A DNA stretch of 64,000 nt. Origin: Amycolatopsis orientalis DSM 40040 = KCTC 9412 (GTDB lineage Bacteria > Actinomycetota > Actinomycetes > Mycobacteriales > Pseudonocardiaceae). Shown piece after piece: positions 18,098 to 26,400 of the stretch (the first letter of the stretch is position 1; each line of letters starts with the position of its first letter). The stretch lies in the NCBI RefSeq assembly GCF_000478275.1, contig NZ_ASJB01000043.1, forward strand, positions 1-64,000, read 5' to 3'. The notes under the pieces are model-generated. The model did not search any database. It saw only the letters and a list, made by a program, of their open reading frames with translations, and was not told the origin of the DNA. Position numbers and translations under genes: made by a program.

Positions 18098-19255
18098 ATG
18101 GCCGACGATTACTCTCTGCTGGGCTTCGAGACGCGCGCGATCCACGCCGGGCAGACCCCTGATCCCCGGACCGGCGCGGTCATCGTGCCGATCTACCAGA
18201 CGTCGACCTACGCGCAGGACGGCGTCGGCGGCACGCGCGAGGGCGACTACGAGTACTCCCGTACCGCGAACCCCACCCGGACCGCGCTGGAAGTCGCGCT
18301 GGCGGCGCTCGAAGGCGCCCGGCACGGGCTGGCGTACGCGTCGGGAATGGCGGCGAGCGACGTCCTGCTGCGGGCGACCCTGCGCCCCGGTGACCACCTC
18401 GTGCTCGGCAACGACGCGTACGGCGGCACCTTCCGGCTGATCGACAAGGTGCTCAGCCTGTGGGGCGTCGAGCACACGGTCGCCGATCTCGGGAACATCG
18501 CCGAGGTCCGCGCCGCGATCCGGCCGGAGACGAAGCTGATCTGGTGCGAGTCGCCGACGAACCCGATGCTGGGCATCGCCGACATCGCCGCGCTGGCCGA
18601 GGTCGCGCACGGCGCCGGTGCCCGGCTAGTCGTCGACAACACCTTCGCCACCCCGTATCTGCAGAACCCGCTTTCGCTGGGTGCCGACGTCGTCCTGCAC
18701 TCGACGACCAAGTACCTCGGCGGGCACTCCGACGTCGTCGGCGGCGCGATCCTGACCAACGAGGACGAACTGCGCGAGCAGCTGTTCTACCTGCGCAACG
18801 CGGCGGGCGCGGTGCCCGGCCCGTTCGACGCGTGGCTGACCCTGCGCGGGATCAAGACGCTCGCGCTGCGGATGGAACGGCACAGCGACAACGCCGAACT
18901 GATCGCCCGGATGCTGCTGAAGCACCCGAAGGTCGAGCACGTCTACTACCCCGGCCTGCCGGAGCACCCGGGGCACGAGGTCGCCTCGAAGCAGATGCGG
19001 CGCTTCGGCGGGATGATCTCGTTCACCCACGTCGACGGTGAGCAGGCCGCTCTCGACGTCGCGTCGAAGACGAAGCTGTTCATTCTCGCCGAGTCGCTGG
19101 GCGGCATCGAATCGCTCATCGAACACCCGGGCCGGATGACGCACGCGAGCACCGTCGGGTCCACCCTCGAGGTGCCGGACAACCTGCTGCGCCTGTCCGT
19201 CGGTATCGAGGACGGCAGCGACCTGATCGACGATCTGGCCAAAGCCCTGGGCTGA
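18098..19255 (+). CDS. metB: Cystathionine gamma-synthase/lyase
   Basis: A 385-residue fold-type I PLP enzyme of the Cys/Met metabolism family. PLP lysine K205 lies in HSTTKYLGGHSDV; the ASGMAA phosphate-binding loop, YSRTANPT tetramer signature and SLGGIESLIEHP motif are present. It makes cystathionine from activated homoserine and cysteine, or cleaves cystathionine; sequence alone does not separate the two. With cbs on the same strand it completes a two-way transsulfuration route. The order cbs - proline-rich protein - metB - greA matches M. tuberculosis as I recall it. ATG at 18098. Confidence 0.88.
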   Translation: MADDYSLLGFETRAIHAGQTPDPRTGAVIVPIYQTSTYAQDGVGGTREGDYEYSRTANPTRTALEVALAALEGARHGLAYASGMAASDVLLRATLRPGDHLVLGNDAYGGTFRLIDKVLSLWGVEHTVADLGNIAEVRAAIRPETKLIWCESPTNPMLGIADIAALAEVAHGAGARLVVDNTFATPYLQNPLSLGADVVLHSTTKYLGGHSDVVGGAILTNEDELREQLFYLRNAAGAVPGPFDAWLTLRGIKTLALRMERHSDNAELIARMLLKHPKVEHVYYPGLPEHPGHEVASKQMRRFGGMISFTHVDGEQAALDVASKTKLFILAESLGGIESLIEHPGRMTHASTVGSTLEVPDNLLRLSVGIEDGSDLIDDLAKALG

Positions 19256-19276
19256 CCGCCGCCGAGCCCAGGAAAA

Positions 19277-19343
19277 GAGCAAGGGACCTTTGCTATCGTT
19301 AGCGTACCTACGCTAACTAAATGACAGCAAAGGTCCCTTGCTC
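19277..19343. repeat. Inverted repeat, family B
   Basis: GAGCAAGGGACCTTTGCT starts at 19277 and its complement ends at 19343. The inner bases TCGTTAGCGTA/TACGCTAAC extend the stem with a small bulge. It lies between convergent metB (stop 19255) and the minus-strand gene ending at 19387, and is followed by TTTTT on the plus strand. A bidirectional terminator is likely. Confidence 0.8.
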
Positions 19344-19386
19344 ACTTTTTGCTGGTCAGCGTGGTGTCGCGAGGAGAAGTGCCCGG

Positions 19387-19668
19387 CTAGGGGCGGTAGT
19401 TGCTGGGCTGAACGCCGTCGATCTTCGAATCGGCTTCGTGTGAGGTCCCCTGCGGCGCGACGGGCAGTTCTGAGCCGTCGACACAGCCGCCGACGAGTTC
19501 GATGTGGTTGTCGTGCCGGATGTACTGGCCCGGATCCACGCATCCGGCGCGATCGACGGTGTAGACGGCGGCGCCGGTCAGCAGCGCGGCCGAGGTGAGG
19601 GCCAGCACGACCGGGAGCATCCCGGCGGAACGGGTCGCCCGGACCCTGCCGATGTTCCCCCGTGCCAT
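19387..19668 (-). CDS. Small membrane-anchored hypothetical protein
   Basis: 93 residues: a basic N-terminus, one hydrophobic segment (about 17-37) and a short exported tail with two cysteines (AGCVDPGQY, GGCVDGSEL). AGGGAG lies five bases before the ATG, which supports a real gene. It faces ilvA across a 93-base divergent spacer. No family recognised. Confidence 0.55.
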   Translation of the reverse strand: MARGNIGRVRATRSAGMLPVVLALTSAALLTGAAVYTVDRAGCVDPGQYIRHDNHIELVGGCVDGSELPVAPQGTSHEADSKIDGVQPSNYRP

Positions 19669-19761
19669 GCGTACTCCCTGGTCGCCTTCGCCGCTGTCGT
19701 CAAGAGTACCCGGACAGTGAACTCGTCACGTGATGTATCCGTCAGGTGGCATCATCCGGGC

Positions 19762-20964
19762 ATGGAACTGGTCGACGTCGAGAAGGTCCGGGCGGCCCGT
19801 GAGCTGCTGGAAGGCGTGACGCGCGTGACTCCGATGGAGCACGCCAGAGATCTCCGGAAGCTCCATGGCGGCCCGGTCCATCTCAAATGCGAGAACCTCC
19901 AGCGCACCGGTTCGTTCAAGATCCGCGGCGCGTACACCCGGATCCACGGCCTGTCCGCCGAAGAACGCGCCCGAGGGGTGGTCGCGGCGAGCGCGGGCAA
20001 TCACGCGCAGGGGGTCGCGCTCGCGTCGGCGCTGCTCGGCACGAAGGCGACGGTCTTCATGCCGCAACGCGCGCCGCTGCCGAAACTCGCCGCCACCCGG
20101 GGCTACGGCGCCGACGTCCATCTGCACGGAGAGGTGCTGGAGGAGACCCTGGCCGAGGCGATCGCGTTCGGTGAGCGCACCGGGGCGGTGTTCATCCACC
20201 CTTTCGACCACGCGGACATCATCGCCGGACAGGGCACGGTCGGGCTGGAGATCCTCGATCAGGTCCCCGGCGTCCGGACGGTGCTGGTCTCGACCGGAGG
20301 CGGCGGCCTCGTCGGCGGCGTCGCGTCGGCGGTGAAGGCGCTTCGCCCGGACGTGCGGATCGTCGGTGTCCAAGCCGAAGAGGCCGCCGCGTATCCGCCG
20401 TCGCTGGCCGCGGGCGCGCCGGTCCGGCTGCGCGAGATGCACACGATGGCCGACGGGATCGCCGTCGGTGAACCGGGACCGGTCAGCTACGCGCACGTCG
20501 CCGGACTGGTCGACGAAATCGTGACGGTGACCGAGGAATCGCTTTCGCGGGCAGTGCTGCTTTGCCTGGAACGGCGGAAGCTGGTCGTCGAACCGGCGGG
20601 CGCGGCCGGAGTCGCGGCACTGATGCAACATCCGGGCGCCTTCGAGCCGCCGATCGTGGCGATCCTTTCGGGCGGCAACGTCGACCCGGTGCTGCTGCTC
20701 CAGATCGTCCGGCACGGGATGACCGCGGGCGGCCGCTATCTGAAACTCCGGCTCCGGGTGCCGGACAGGCCGGGTTCGCTGGCTTCGGTGCTCTCGAAGG
20801 TCAGCGAACTGGGCGCGAACGTGCTGGACGTCGAGCACTCGCGGGTTTCGGGGAGCCTCGCGCTCGGTGAGGTCGAGATCTCGCTCGCGCTGGAGACCCG
20901 CGGTCCTTCGCATTGCACCGAGGTGGCGGAGGCACTGCAGAAGGCGGGCTGGACGGTCGTCTGA
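19762..20964 (+). CDS. ilvA: Threonine ammonia-lyase
   Basis: A 400-residue PLP enzyme that deaminates threonine to 2-oxobutanoate, feeding isoleucine synthesis. PLP lysine K53 is in GSFKIRGAY, the Gly-rich phosphate loop is STGGGGLVGGV and SGGNVD lies near the end of the catalytic domain. One ACT domain (about 325-400) follows, as in the short form of the enzyme, and would bind regulatory amino acids. Biosynthetic versus catabolic roles cannot be separated from sequence. It stands alone, with a divergent small gene upstream. Confidence 0.88.
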   Translation: MELVDVEKVRAARELLEGVTRVTPMEHARDLRKLHGGPVHLKCENLQRTGSFKIRGAYTRIHGLSAEERARGVVAASAGNHAQGVALASALLGTKATVFMPQRAPLPKLAATRGYGADVHLHGEVLEETLAEAIAFGERTGAVFIHPFDHADIIAGQGTVGLEILDQVPGVRTVLVSTGGGGLVGGVASAVKALRPDVRIVGVQAEEAAAYPPSLAAGAPVRLREMHTMADGIAVGEPGPVSYAHVAGLVDEIVTVTEESLSRAVLLCLERRKLVVEPAGAAGVAALMQHPGAFEPPIVAILSGGNVDPVLLLQIVRHGMTAGGRYLKLRLRVPDRPGSLASVLSKVSELGANVLDVEHSRVSGSLALGEVEISLALETRGPSHCTEVAEALQKAGWTVV

Positions 20965-21011
20965 GCGCGAGTGTTCACGGTTCGCCACTCGACGGCCAGG
21001 CCGACACCGTC

Positions 21012-21875
21012 CTAACTGGACGGTGGGCCGGTGATGGCGGCGACCGCGAGTTCACGTTCGGGTTCGCCGACCTCCGGCAAGGTGAACCGCAGTGCCCGGA
21101 TGTGGGTGAGCAGTTCGGGATCGGGCGCCACGTCGTGCTCGCGCAGGTAGTAGGCGACCGCGCCCGGCCAGTACCACCGGCCGTCCGTGCGGAAGTTCAG
21201 CGGTACCAACGGTTCCCGGTCCGGATCGAACGCGTCGGAGTCGTAGGTCCGTGACGCCAGCACGACCGGCGCGCCGTCGAGGTACTCGAGTACGCGATCC
21301 CGCTCGGCGGGGGACAGCGGCTCGCGATCCACCACAGGACGGCCCGATTCGTCGATTCCGTCGTAGACACGCGGAGCCTTCAAAGCCTCCGGTGTCTCCG
21401 CGGGCGGGGTCGCCACCAAGGGCTCGGCGGGCTGGGCGGGTTCCAGGCCGGCTCGTTGCCTGAACCAGGACGGGATGTACTGCTCGGCGCGCGGGAAGAA
21501 CCGGAGTTCGTCCTGGAAGCCGATCGGCGGCGGGGGCCGTCGCCAGGTCGGCTCCTGGTCGAGGGCGAAATCGACGGACGTGCCCTGCACGGTGTCGAAG
21601 GTGAGCGTCGCGCCGAGCCAGGTGCCCTGACCGGGCTGGTACATCCCGGACCGCAGGGTGCCGAGGAGCTGGATCAGTTCCGGCGGCGGCGCGAGGGAAT
21701 AGGTCACGCCGTCCGGCCCGGTGATGAGGACGTCGGTCTCGAGATGCCTGCCGACGGCCCGGTGTTCGGTCCGCAGCCGCCGCCAGCCCGCCGGGGCCAT
21801 CGAGGCGAGGCCATTGCCGATCTGGGCGATGATCTGGTGCTGCTGTTCCGGGGTGAGCGGTCCTGGTGCGGTCAT
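21012..21875 (-). CDS. YezG-like immunity-fold protein with extra C-terminal domain
   Basis: 287 residues, last gene of the toxin operon. Residues 1-140 match the other two YezG-like proteins here: RSGMYQPGQGTW (76-87), a D-x-EPTW element, and the FFPRAEQYIPSWFRQR end (126-141). After a Pro-rich linker, a second domain (about 170-265) carries a conserved-looking FRTDGRWYWPGAVAYYLREH segment (228-247) that I cannot assign. Because the gene follows a TNT-domain gene, this C-terminal domain could be the TNT antidote; that is inference. GGGGAG precedes the ATG, 11 bases after the upstream stop. Confidence 0.65.
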   Translation of the reverse strand: MTAPGPLTPEQQHQIIAQIGNGLASMAPAGWRRLRTEHRAVGRHLETDVLITGPDGVTYSLAPPPELIQLLGTLRSGMYQPGQGTWLGATLTFDTVQGTSVDFALDQEPTWRRPPPPIGFQDELRFFPRAEQYIPSWFRQRAGLEPAQPAEPLVATPPAETPEALKAPRVYDGIDESGRPVVDREPLSPAERDRVLEYLDGAPVVLASRTYDSDAFDPDREPLVPLNFRTDGRWYWPGAVAYYLREHDVAPDPELLTHIRALRFTLPEVGEPERELAVAAITGPPSS

Positions 21876-21886
21876 CGGCACTCCCC

Positions 21887-23008
21887 TCAGACCCGCGGCG
21901 GCGGGGGCTGCGTGGTCGCCTGCTCGATCTCCACGAGGGAGCCGTCGGCGAGCAGATCCGCGACCGAACGGGCGAGGACGTACGCCGTACCGCCACCGGC
22001 CTGTTCGTACCAGGGCACAGCGGTGCCGGTGATCGCGCGCACCGGTTCGACCAGCCGGTACAGGTGGTACTCGCGCTGTGCCCGCTCGGCCTTGTGCGAC
22101 CGGTGGGTGAACTCGGTGCGGGCGGCGAACAACGTGTTTCCCGACGGATCGCCGTAGCGGTCCATCTCGGTCCCCGGCGGCAGGGTCACCAGCCGTTTTC
22201 CGGCGTACAGCGAGAGTCCGCCGTCGTCGCTCATCGGCTGGATCGGCCAGGCCGACGTCGGCCGCTTGGCATCCGGTGGCAGTTCGTCCCGGAACGCGGA
22301 CCGGTTCAGGTACAGGTGACCGGTGAAGTACCGCGCGGCTTCCCACGCGGTGGCGAAGTCGGCTCGCGCGACGCGGTCCTCGCCCTGTGCCCAGAAGACC
22401 GACCAGCGACCGCCCTCGGGCACCAGGCACCAGGCGCCGTCCGCGATCTCGCCGATGCGGTAACGCGTGGGGTCCAGTTCCAGTTCGACGGCGGCCTGAT
22501 CGGCGGCGGCCAGCGCCTCCTTGGCCGCGGTGTCCGCGTCGGACTCCGCGGCGAGGGTCGCGACCGCCGCCCGGCCCGCGCGCTCCGCCAGCCAGTCCGG
22601 CACCATTCCCGCGTCGCGCGGGAAGTCGGCCAGTTCACGCACGAACGCCGACGTGGGCGGCTCGCCGTCCCACGTCGGTTCCTGATCCCAGACGTAACCC
22701 GACTCGATCCGCGAATCGAGGTGGACGTGCGCGGTGGCCTCGTTCCACGTTCCCCGGCCCGGCCGGTACATCCCGGTCCGCAGCTCGGCGAGCAACCGTG
22801 CCAGTTCCGGGCGCGGCGTCCACCGGTTCAACCCGCCGTCGGTGGCCCGCCGGACCATCACCGACAGTTCCGTGTAATCGCCGACGGCGCGGTAGGTGAT
22901 CATCACCTGCGACCAGTCCGCCGGGCAGAAGTTGGTCACCAGATTGGAGACCAGGCTCCAGATCCGGTCCTGTTCCTTGGCGCCGAACGGTTCCTGCGCG
23001 GTGGTCAT
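21887..23008 (-). CDS. YezG-like domain fused to TNT (NAD glycohydrolase-like) domain
   Basis: 373 residues. The N-terminal 140 resemble YezG immunity proteins (RTGMYRPGRGTW, DQEPTWDG, DFPRDAGMVPDWL). An Ala-rich linker and a middle segment (about 180-245) lead to a C-terminal TNT-type domain (about 255-365), recognised by MDRYG (282-286), YHLYRLVEP (314-322), VPWYEQAGGG (331-340) and the SVADLLADGSL end. TNT domains of CpnT-like toxins hydrolyse NAD; the YH histidine is kept (H315), but after GGG-T the residue is Ala342 where I recall family members carrying Gln, so activity is uncertain. Its start overlaps the preceding stop by four bases (ATGA). Confidence 0.7.
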   Translation of the reverse strand: MTTAQEPFGAKEQDRIWSLVSNLVTNFCPADWSQVMITYRAVGDYTELSVMVRRATDGGLNRWTPRPELARLLAELRTGMYRPGRGTWNEATAHVHLDSRIESGYVWDQEPTWDGEPPTSAFVRELADFPRDAGMVPDWLAERAGRAAVATLAAESDADTAAKEALAAADQAAVELELDPTRYRIGEIADGAWCLVPEGGRWSVFWAQGEDRVARADFATAWEAARYFTGHLYLNRSAFRDELPPDAKRPTSAWPIQPMSDDGGLSLYAGKRLVTLPPGTEMDRYGDPSGNTLFAARTEFTHRSHKAERAQREYHLYRLVEPVRAITGTAVPWYEQAGGGTAYVLARSVADLLADGSLVEIEQATTQPPPPRV

Positions 23009-23451
23009 CGGTTCTCCTCCGCGGTTTCCGCTTCGGCCAGCTTCGCCCTCAGCCAGTCCGGGATGTGCTGCTCGTCGCGCGGGAACGCTTCGAGGTCACG
23101 CGCCCAGCCTTCGGTCGCGATCGACGGGTTCCACAAGGGATCCCAGTCGTAGTTGTACTTGACGTAGATCGTTCCCGGCGGGTCGAGGATCACCCGCGCG
23201 GAGAACCAGGTGCCCTTGTCCGGCTCGTGCATGCCTTCGCGCAACCGGAGCAGGCTCTGGCGTACTTCCTCGGGAATCAGCACGGCCGGGTTGGACCCGT
23301 CGTTCATCAGGACCGTCAGCGCCAGATCGTGCACGTCGATGTTGGCCAGGCACATCAGGTCGATGCGCCGCCAGCCCTCGGGTGCCGCGTCGAGGAGGGC
23401 GATGCCCACCTCGTTCGTCAGCTCCTGCCGTTGCGTGGCGTCGATCGCCAT
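23005..23451 (-). CDS. YezG-like immunity protein for the nuclease toxin
   Basis: 148 residues consisting of a single YezG-like domain, with REGMHEPDKGTW, YDWDPLWNP and the AFPRDEQHIPDWLRAKL end. In Bacillus the YezG protein neutralises the YeeF toxin, whose C-terminus is the same type of non-specific nuclease as the gene just upstream here. The start codon overlaps the toxin stop by one base (TGATG), so the antidote is translated right after the toxin. It is the most likely cognate immunity protein. It is the smallest and probably ancestral copy of the three paralogs. Confidence 0.75.
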   Translation of the reverse strand: MAIDATQRQELTNEVGIALLDAAPEGWRRIDLMCLANIDVHDLALTVLMNDGSNPAVLIPEEVRQSLLRLREGMHEPDKGTWFSARVILDPPGTIYVKYNYDWDPLWNPSIATEGWARDLEAFPRDEQHIPDWLRAKLAEAETAEENR

Positions 23452-26400
23452 CAGGTACCGCCCCCTGCTCCTGAGCCTGCGCTAGGTGGCACATTCGGGA
23501 AACTCCGGATGCGCACGGTGCGGACGACGTTCCCGTCCGCGTCGGTCACATTCTCCACCCACCGCACCTGCAACGTGTGCGGCGCCCGGTCGCCGTCGGC
23601 GCGCAGCGCGAACGTGTCGACCTGCTCGATGCTCCGCGTCGCGCCGTCGGTGTGTTTCTTCGGGTCGAGGAAGTCGGACAGGTCGCTTTCGAAGGCGTAC
23701 CAATGCGCGTCGCCGGCGGAGTGCAGACCCTGGTTCTGTGCCCGCCATTGGCCGAGCATGTTGAGCAACTCGCCGGGACCGCGGAACTGGTTGCCCGCGA
23801 TATGCCCGCCGTCGTACTTGTTGATGTTGCGGCCGGTCGGGTTGCCGTCGGCGTCCAGCTCCGGTTCCTTGCCTTCGACGCCGCCACCGCGTTTCTGCGA
23901 GGACTCGTCCCGGCGGTCGATCTCGTGCTTGTCCGCGCGTTCCAGGTCGTGGCTCGTGTGCGCGACCGTGTCGGTGTCGTAGGACCGGCTGGTGTGGCGG
24001 TTGCCGACCTCCGGCCCCGTCTCGTACACGAACCGCCCGCCGTCGACGTTGTAGACCATGTTCGGCTTCGGGTAGTTCAGGTCCGGATGGTGCGGCTGGT
24101 AGGTCTCGGCGAGCCGGATGTTGCCGTGTTCGTCGGTCCAGTAGACCGCGCGCTGCCTCGTGACGGTCTTGTCGCCGTCCTTGTACTCGCTCTCCACGAC
24201 GTAGCGCGAATTCGGTTCCAACGGCGGCGTGTGGTCGTCGAAGAACGACTTGTTCTTGTCGAGGGTGACGTCCCGCCTGGTCGAACCTTCGAAGTCCTGC
24301 GGATTGCGCACACCGGGCGGAGTCTCCGCGTCGGGGTTGATCCGCTGCACCAGCCGGACCTCGCCGATGTCGGCCCTCGGCATGTTGGCGAGATCGGGGT
24401 TCGTCCGCGCGATCCGGCCGGACTCGACCTCCGCCCAGCGGACCCTGCCGTTGCCGTCGGTGTAGTAGGTGCCCCGGTAGTCGCCGTTGCTGTCGTGCAC
24501 CCGGTAAGCGGTGTTCTCCTGCAGGTCGGTGCGGGCGACGAACGGCTGACCGGGCCGCGGCGGGGTGGGCGAGCCCGGATGATCCGGGCCGATGTCGACG
24601 TGCCTGTCGGCCGGGAAGTCCGGCCGGTGGAACCGGACGGCGGGCTCGGGGATCCCGTTGTCGCCGGTGCGGAACACCTGGTGCTCGCCGTCGATCTCGA
24701 CCCGGTAGGTCGTGTTCGGCTGCGCGTGCAGCAGATCCGGGTTCGCCCGGTAGGCGGGGTTCGGTGAACCGTCCGGCATCCGGTGCGGCACGTTCGGCTG
24801 GCTGGTGTCGATATGCGTGACCCGGCCGGTGTGGTCGGTGTGATACGTCCCGCGCGGGTTCCCGTCGGCGTCGCGGACCTCGTAGCTCCGGTTCGGCTCG
24901 AGCCGCTGGTTGCCGGGGAACGGCTCGTCCGCGCGCGGCGCACGGGGCGCGCCGGGGGGTGGGTCGTTCGGCCGGACCGGGATCGGGTCGCCCGAGGACT
25001 GCGGGGTGAAGTCCGTGACCCGTTGCGGATTCTGGCGGCGCTCCCGCTGCCGGTCCGGGTCGAGCAGGTCCTGTTCCTGCTGACGGGATTCGGGATTGCG
25101 GTTCGGGTGCTGCGGCTGGTTGCCCTGACCGCTCGTCGACGTGTCGGCGTCCTGGTCCGGCGGTTCGTCGCCGTCGCCGCGGCTGCGGGCGCTGTCGGCG
25201 TCCACGGCCTGCTTGTCCGCGTGCGAGGTGTCCGGGGTGAAGCCGTCGTCGCTCGCCCGGCGGGCGGTGCCGTCGGGGCTGTGGATGTCCCACTCGCCGT
25301 TCGGTGGGATCCGCGGCCGGGTACGGCCGTCGGGGCCGATCTCGTAGTCGGACGAGAAGACGCGTCCGTTCGAGTCGGTCCACGCCGGCCTGCTCGGCGC
25401 CATGACCTCGGTGTCGAGTTCCCGCGAAAGACGGCGCGCGAAGTCGTTCGAGCCCGCGTCACAGCCGATCAGCCTGATCGGACGGCCGTCGTAATCGCCG
25501 TTGCGGCGCAGGATGTCCGCGAATTCCTCGGGGGTGTAGGTGCGGTTGCCGATCCGGGCGTGCCCGTCCGGGGTGACGTGCACGTCGACGGTGTAGCGGC
25601 CGTCCGGGTCCGGCTGGACGCGGTGTGGCAGGTCGCCCATGTCGGGGTCGCCGCGGTGGTACGAGCTGCCCGCGGGGGTGCCTTCGGAATGCCGCTGGTT
25701 GACCTCGTCCGGCGTCAGCGGGCGGTCCGGTTCGCCGTCCGGGCCGCGGTCGTGCGGTGAGCCGTCGGGATGACCGTCCGGGTCCTGGCGCGGGCCGTGC
25801 CCGTCGGGACCGTGACCGTCCGGCGAATGCGGCGGTCCGGAGTGGCCACCGGGGCCGCGGCCGCCCGGTCCGGTGTTGCCGGGACCGGTGCCGCCGGGCC
25901 GGTTGCCGGGGCCGGGTGTGCCCGGGGTGCCGGTGTGCGGCTGCGCGCCGGGGCCGAAGTCGTTGCCACGGGCCACCGGTTGCGGCTGATGCGGCTGGTT
26001 CGGCCGCCCGCCGGGACCGGTCTGACCGGGACCGCGGCTGGGGCCGGTGTGGGTGTCGGGAGTGCGCGGGGCGTGCGTGTCCGGGGTGCGCGGCGAACCG
26101 GGCGTGCCCGTCCAGCCACCGCCCGGCGGCCTGCCGCCGGGCGAACCCGGGGTGCCGCCGGGAGTACCGCCACCGGGAGCGCCCTGGGGCGGCATACCGC
26201 CGGCGACCGGCTGACCCTGCGGCGGGACACCGGGCGAACCGTCGCCACCGGGGCCACCGCGCTGCGAAGGAACATGTGACGGACCGGCGTCGCCGAGGCG
26301 CGGCGCCGTGGGCGCGGTACCGCTGGTCGTGGTGCCGCTGTCGGTCGGGCGGGTGGGGCCGCCGCCGTCGTTGCCGGCGTGGTGGCCGGGCGACGGGTCG

